This document shows, piece after piece, positions 59,975 through 64,000 of a stretch of DNA of 64,000 bases. Each line of letters begins with the position of its first letter. Position 1 is the first letter of the stretch. Made by a program: the position numbers and the translations under genes. The notes below the pieces were generated by a model, which worked only from the letters and a program-made list of their open reading frames with translations, ran no database searches and was not told where the DNA came from. Source of the stretch: Pomacea canaliculata (taxonomy: Eukaryota; Mollusca; Gastropoda; Architaenioglossa; Ampullariidae); NCBI RefSeq assembly GCF_003073045.1, contig NC_037596.1, forward strand, positions 6,529,416-6,593,415, written 5' to 3'.

Positions 59975-60112
59975 CTATGGGGGGGAGATAAAGCAGGGAG
60001 GAACCACCCAGCCTGCTGACAGGTGTCATGTTCAGAGTGAGTCCAGAGACGAGATATGAACCCTGCGTTTGTCACTGCAGTGGTGACGAGGCGTGATAGC
60101 ACAGGCTGGACA
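59975..60112 (-). mobile_element. tRNA-derived SINE-like repeat, second copy
   Basis: On the minus strand, CACGCCTCGTCACCACTGCA is followed by GCAGGGTTCATATCTCGTCT, a B-box-like block shared with the copy at 34.1-34.3 kb, and then a diverged body. Both copies are in the same orientation. The head is less complete than in the first copy. Confidence 0.5.
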
Positions 60113-60115
60113 ATT

Positions 60116-62032
60116 TGTATCTGAGTTCAAATTGGCAGACAGGATATTAAGCCATACATTCCCTAATGGCAGAAATTAATGGCGTGTGTGATCCCAGCTT
60201 TGCAGCAATAAAACACGATAAAAACACAGATAAGTATGCTTCATGATCGTTACACATCACTCTTTCAGAACGTGGGTCTACCATATAAAGAGTCCTTGTA
60301 TATTTAAAAATACCTTCACATTTAAGACTGTGCCAATACCCACCCATCCCGCCGAAAAAAACACACACACATCTGTTTACACCCATATACAGACGCACTT
60401 CTCTTTTGGCACGCTTGTGTGTGCGTGGGTATAAGGTTGAACCACGTATAGCAGATATGTAAATGCCTTTTGTTAAAACATATATAGACGTGATACAGGT
60501 AGCCAGAAAAGAATCAGTCATGCGCACCGCTTGTATTACTTACTTTGCAGAGTGAAATATAACCAGACACGATCATAAAAGCTTATCTCTGAGCGTGTAC
60601 ATACATATCTGCTAGTCTGCCCCTACATGTATAGTCAGTAGTGATGTTGCCGTCTGTACAGCGGACAAGAACTGGTACTTGGTTAAAGGACTATAGATAT
60701 GGATAGATCTTGCATGGAGGTAAGCAAATGTCCCAAGTGGGGCATTTTAATCGCCCAGATTTTTATTTCTGTATTTGTCAGTAGACATATGTTCGTATGA
60801 AGGTTTTAAGCTGCATGTATTAAGGATGTTTTACTCTTCATTGAGCTTACTGTTTATTCATACGAGCCACAGACTTAAGAAGATGAAATGGTTTAAGGTG
60901 AGCATCACAAATATTTGTTTCTAATTAGTGAAACTACTAATGGCCTGAAAAGATTTGTGTGTGTGTGAGCTCTTCAGACACCTTCAAAGGTTAACAGCCT
61001 GTTATCAGGTACAAACTTGTTAGACGATGTTGATTAAAGGTTGTTTTTTTTTTTTGACGATTTAGAAACTGAGGCACTTCTACCCCCCCCCCCCCTCCGT
61101 TTCGGACTCTTTCTGCTACTAGTTTTTCTTCCTCATTGCTGAGCTGTCACATGACTAAGAGAGGGTTTGAGGTAAAGAAGGTGGATACTGCGACGTGGAG
61201 CTGACGGGTTAGGCATAGAGGTGTGCCTTAGGTATGTTATTGTACACTTTATCGTGAAATCTGTAATTTTGTAACAATCGTATTTATTTTTGATGAAAAC
61301 TTTCAAGTTTGAATAATGAACACCAGATATACATATATCTATTAAATAAGCTTGTTGAAGATCTCAAATATTATATCTGTTGGTCGTTTATCATAAACAT
61401 ATGACCTTCTGAACTTACCTAGTATCCCTTAATTAAGCTCATTACCAGCAAAACAGCCTAATTGGTCATCTGCCTTTACCAGTCAAACGATGAAGGAATA
61501 ATTTACCACAAACCAGTCACAACTCAAAGAAATGTACCAAAAACGTAATAAAAATCGGAGAAATAAGTGCAACATGCTGTTACCATAGAAAATAAATTAA
61601 AAAAATTGTAGACTGCATTTCCCATGAGGAATAGAGCTCACTACGCTGAAAAACGTTGTCTTCGTGAGCTTTTTAATGTAATTGGGAAGCGAGAATGTAC
61701 GGACTAGAGTGCTCTAACAATTCATCTAAGTTTTGGCACATAGACATTTTTACACACAGTGAGAACACACACTGTCTCTCTTGGGCTCATTGTCACATCC
61801 TATAACGCCCTTTATCAAATTATCGGTTGCACATTTTCTTCATTCGTTTCTTTCTAAAGAGATATTTTTTTATCTACTTCGTTAAACTGTCTTTCCAATT
61901 AGAGATACTAATCTAGCTAGAATTTTATTACAGCCATAAAATTCGGAATTTGTAGATAAAAACCTCTCTCACACACACAGGGACACCATGGTTGACACAT
62001 TTCTTATATAGTAATGGTAGTAGGTCATAGGT
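60116..62032. other. Intergenic, no gene seen
   Basis: AT-rich, with a T-run, a C-run near 61083-61096 and short repeats. No supportable exon. Confidence 0.4.
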
Positions 62033-62238
62033 AAGGTGAGCAGACGTTTCGGGGGCGAAAGCGGGACACGTGCCGATGATGGTGTTGTCACCGTCAAAGA
62101 ACGCCGAAAAAAGTGATTTTTAAAGACAACTGGGACATTTGATAAGACTTGCTAGAAAGCCAGAAAGCGGGACATTGGGCGTCCCGCCCGATGAGCAGGC
62201 GGGACAAGAGGTCAAAAGCGGGACGTCTGGTCACCTTA
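62033..62238. mobile_element. hAT-type MITE with 8 bp target-site duplication
   Basis: About 206 bp. The left end is AAGGTGAGCAGACGTTTCGG and the right end, reverse-complemented, is AAGGTGACCAGACGTCCCGC (after one base). It is flanked by TCATAGGT at 62025-62032 and again at 62239-62246, an 8 bp duplication as made by hAT transposases. The body contains several GCGGGAC/GTCCCGC blocks and no reading frame. Confidence 0.8.
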
Positions 62239-62622
62239 TCATAGGTCGAGTCTACTAAACAGAGTGACGTGAGGTTTGCGTCCGATTCATTGCTCACAGG
62301 TGTGTGTGTGTGAAATGGGGCACGAAGCTGTGTGCCATTTATCAACCTTTCAATGAACTAGATGATAATGTCATTTAGTTCTTTTGCGTTGGTTAAAAGG
62401 AGTGTCTAGTGACTGGCACAGTGAGGTCACAGTTTATGCATGGTTCTACCAGCTGGTACGCCGATTGGTTGAACTGCCGTCGACTGCTACTCTATAAGAA
62501 AGCTGAACATTATTTTTTATTTCTGCACGACACTGATACAAAATTTCAATAGTTTACAATATGTTGATTGCTAGTATTTACGTCACATAAATTGTATTTA
62601 AACAAATGTTATTTTGATCAAG

Positions 62623-64000
62623 ATGTGTGAATCACCTCCCTTTACCGGAAGCCGTGCTCGCATCGTGTTGAGGAAGATGACCTCGTTATTTAATCAGATT
62701 GCATATTTAGCAGTCTTATTAATGCTGTACACAGGTTAGCCGACTATAAATAAGAGTTGTATGACTTGGTTTATCCTAATTATCGTTGTATTGGCAGTTT
62801 GAAACTGCAGTGACGGTCGCCTTGTTGCCATGATATGAACCCTCGCATGTGTTGTTTGAATGGCGGAGACAGACAAAATAACATTTAAGATCCTTTTCTA
62901 AAGAATATCACCTTTTTTATCTGAATACTTCACATAGCATGGACGCAGTTTTAATACTTTGCTGCTCAACATATATTGTTAATATGTAATTATCTATTTA
63001 ATATTGCTTCCTTTCTGGCTTATTAGACCCCGGAGTTGCTGTCAAGTATTTCTGGTTGATTCTTGTTTTTCGTGTGTCGTTTGTATGGTCAGTAAATCAA
63101 CAGTTAGTTTAGCCTATTCCTCCTATCTCCCTGTAGCTCCTCATCATAATAGTTCACAGACAGGCAGGTATCATCCCGCCTTTGCAGTTCTTGTGGTAAA
63201 GGTTTCTAGTCCAGAATAATAATGGTCTTTATCGGTTGTATTCACACGGAAAATGTAGTTTTCCCAAACAGAGCGACATATATAAATAAATTTGAGCACT
63301 CTTTATAAAATTGAAAAAGTAGTTTATTTTTGTAAAGTATCCTGTAGATATAATAGATACACATTTTTATTATATCATGAGATGTAGCATGTAAAGAAGT
63401 AATTATAAAGATGGTTCTCCTTTGATTATATTTATTCTTGCAGGTTTATAGCAATTGCAAATGAGTCTGCATCACTGTATTTACTAAAGGTTACCAGCCC
63501 TTCATTTTTACTGTTTGAGTTAGACGCTCGAGAATAACATCCTTCCAAAGACTAATTTATTCTTGTTTAGTATTTATTATTTACAAGCTGAACAGTCGAC
63601 TCCTTATGTCATCAATGTTTATGTATCTTATGCAAGTTATTTATAATCAGCATTGAGGTTACAGGATATGATTAGTTATTCAGTTTGTCTTCCTGCCACT
63701 AATGTTATTTTATCAGAAGAATATGAAGCACAGAATACATTCTCAAAGTAAACAATTTGTTTGTCACAGTCTCGGCTACTGGCGCGGACCATTGCTTTCA
63801 GCATGACCAGGAAGACGTGATGGTCCATGTGACGTGCACCTACCACAGAAACGTCACCAGTAACGCACTCTGTCCGATGGTCCGCCAGCATCCTCTATTC
63901 GACATGGATGTCAAGTCTGGAACAGTATCCGTTGTTTGTTTCTCACGCCCAACGGAATTTGGTATTTGCACGTGTGAAGAGTCACATTCTGAGAATTCCA
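62623..64000 (+). CDS. Secreted or membrane Cys-rich (Ig-like?) protein, 5' end
   Basis: Exon 1 is 62623-62734. A second in-frame ATG at 62677 gives a textbook signal peptide (MTSLFNQIAYLAVLLMLYT), so translation may start there. The donor ACACAG|GTTAGC pairs in phase with the acceptor TTTGTCACAG at 63760-63769. Exon 2 starts at 63770, runs past the window end and has no stop for 77 codons. The mature protein begins after VSA with TGADHCFQHDQEDVMVHVTC, then NALCPMVRQH and TVSVVCFSRPTEFGICTCEE, seven cysteines in alternating strand-like sequence plus an N-glycosylation site (NVTS). That suits an extracellular beta-sandwich domain; the exact family is not recognised. The window ends inside the exon. 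Confidence 0.7.

Overview
This is a window of eukaryotic (metazoan) nuclear DNA. It has multi-exon genes with GT-AG introns, long AT-rich introns, many microsatellites, decayed non-LTR retrotransposons, MITE-like DNA transposons, SINE-like repeats, a satellite array and a 100-N assembly gap. The protein-coding content (a Barx-type homeobox gene, a tetraspanin, an EMI-like secreted protein, Ig-like/Cys-rich secreted or membrane exons, an FG-GAP/VCBS protein) and the retroelement types fit a lophotrochozoan, most likely a gastropod mollusc. The taxon is inferred from overall character and not from a diagnostic match.

Layout. (1) 354-1975, plus: the last three exons of an FG-GAP/VCBS repeat protein that begins before the window. 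(2) 2801-14361, minus: a Barx homeobox gene in three exons with a ~10 kb first intron; it converges on the FG-GAP gene. (3) 14.4-23.4 kb: intergenic, with microsatellites, a Tigger/pogo-like MITE (20475-21001) and a decayed LINE (21.1-22.65 kb, minus). (4) 23.4-31 kb: a TATA box with a possible first exon, then a complete seven-coding-exon tetraspanin on the plus strand (26195-30936), with a LINE 3' end inside its first intron. (5) 31-37 kb: a SINE, a terminal exon of an unidentified gene, a GC-rich inverted-repeat element, and the first two coding exons of an EMI-like secreted protein. (6) 37.5-38.9 kb: a diverged 28S rRNA 3'-end fragment set among copies of a short GGAGGGTCTGGTGC-type repeat. 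(7) 41.4-42.2 kb: a LINE reverse transcriptase remnant. (8) 43-45 kb, minus: possible exons of an unrecognised Cys-rich protein. (9) 51.6-56.0 kb: G-poor low-complexity DNA, about 23 copies of a ~155 bp satellite that looks full of sequencing errors, then the gap. (10) 58-64 kb: a weak Ig-like exon, a second SINE, a hAT-type MITE with target-site duplication, and the start of a secreted/membrane protein gene (62623 to beyond the window end).

Two well-supported genes (FG-GAP and Barx) each need exactly one extra base to keep frame across otherwise consistent splice junctions. The satellite beside the gap is peppered with small indels. Together these suggest residual long-read indel errors in this assembly. 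I found no operon, CRISPR array or prokaryotic system, and no clearly novel system. The most interesting points are the 28S-fragment/short-repeat composite, the Barx locus, and possible clustering of Cys-rich extracellular exons in the right-hand third.
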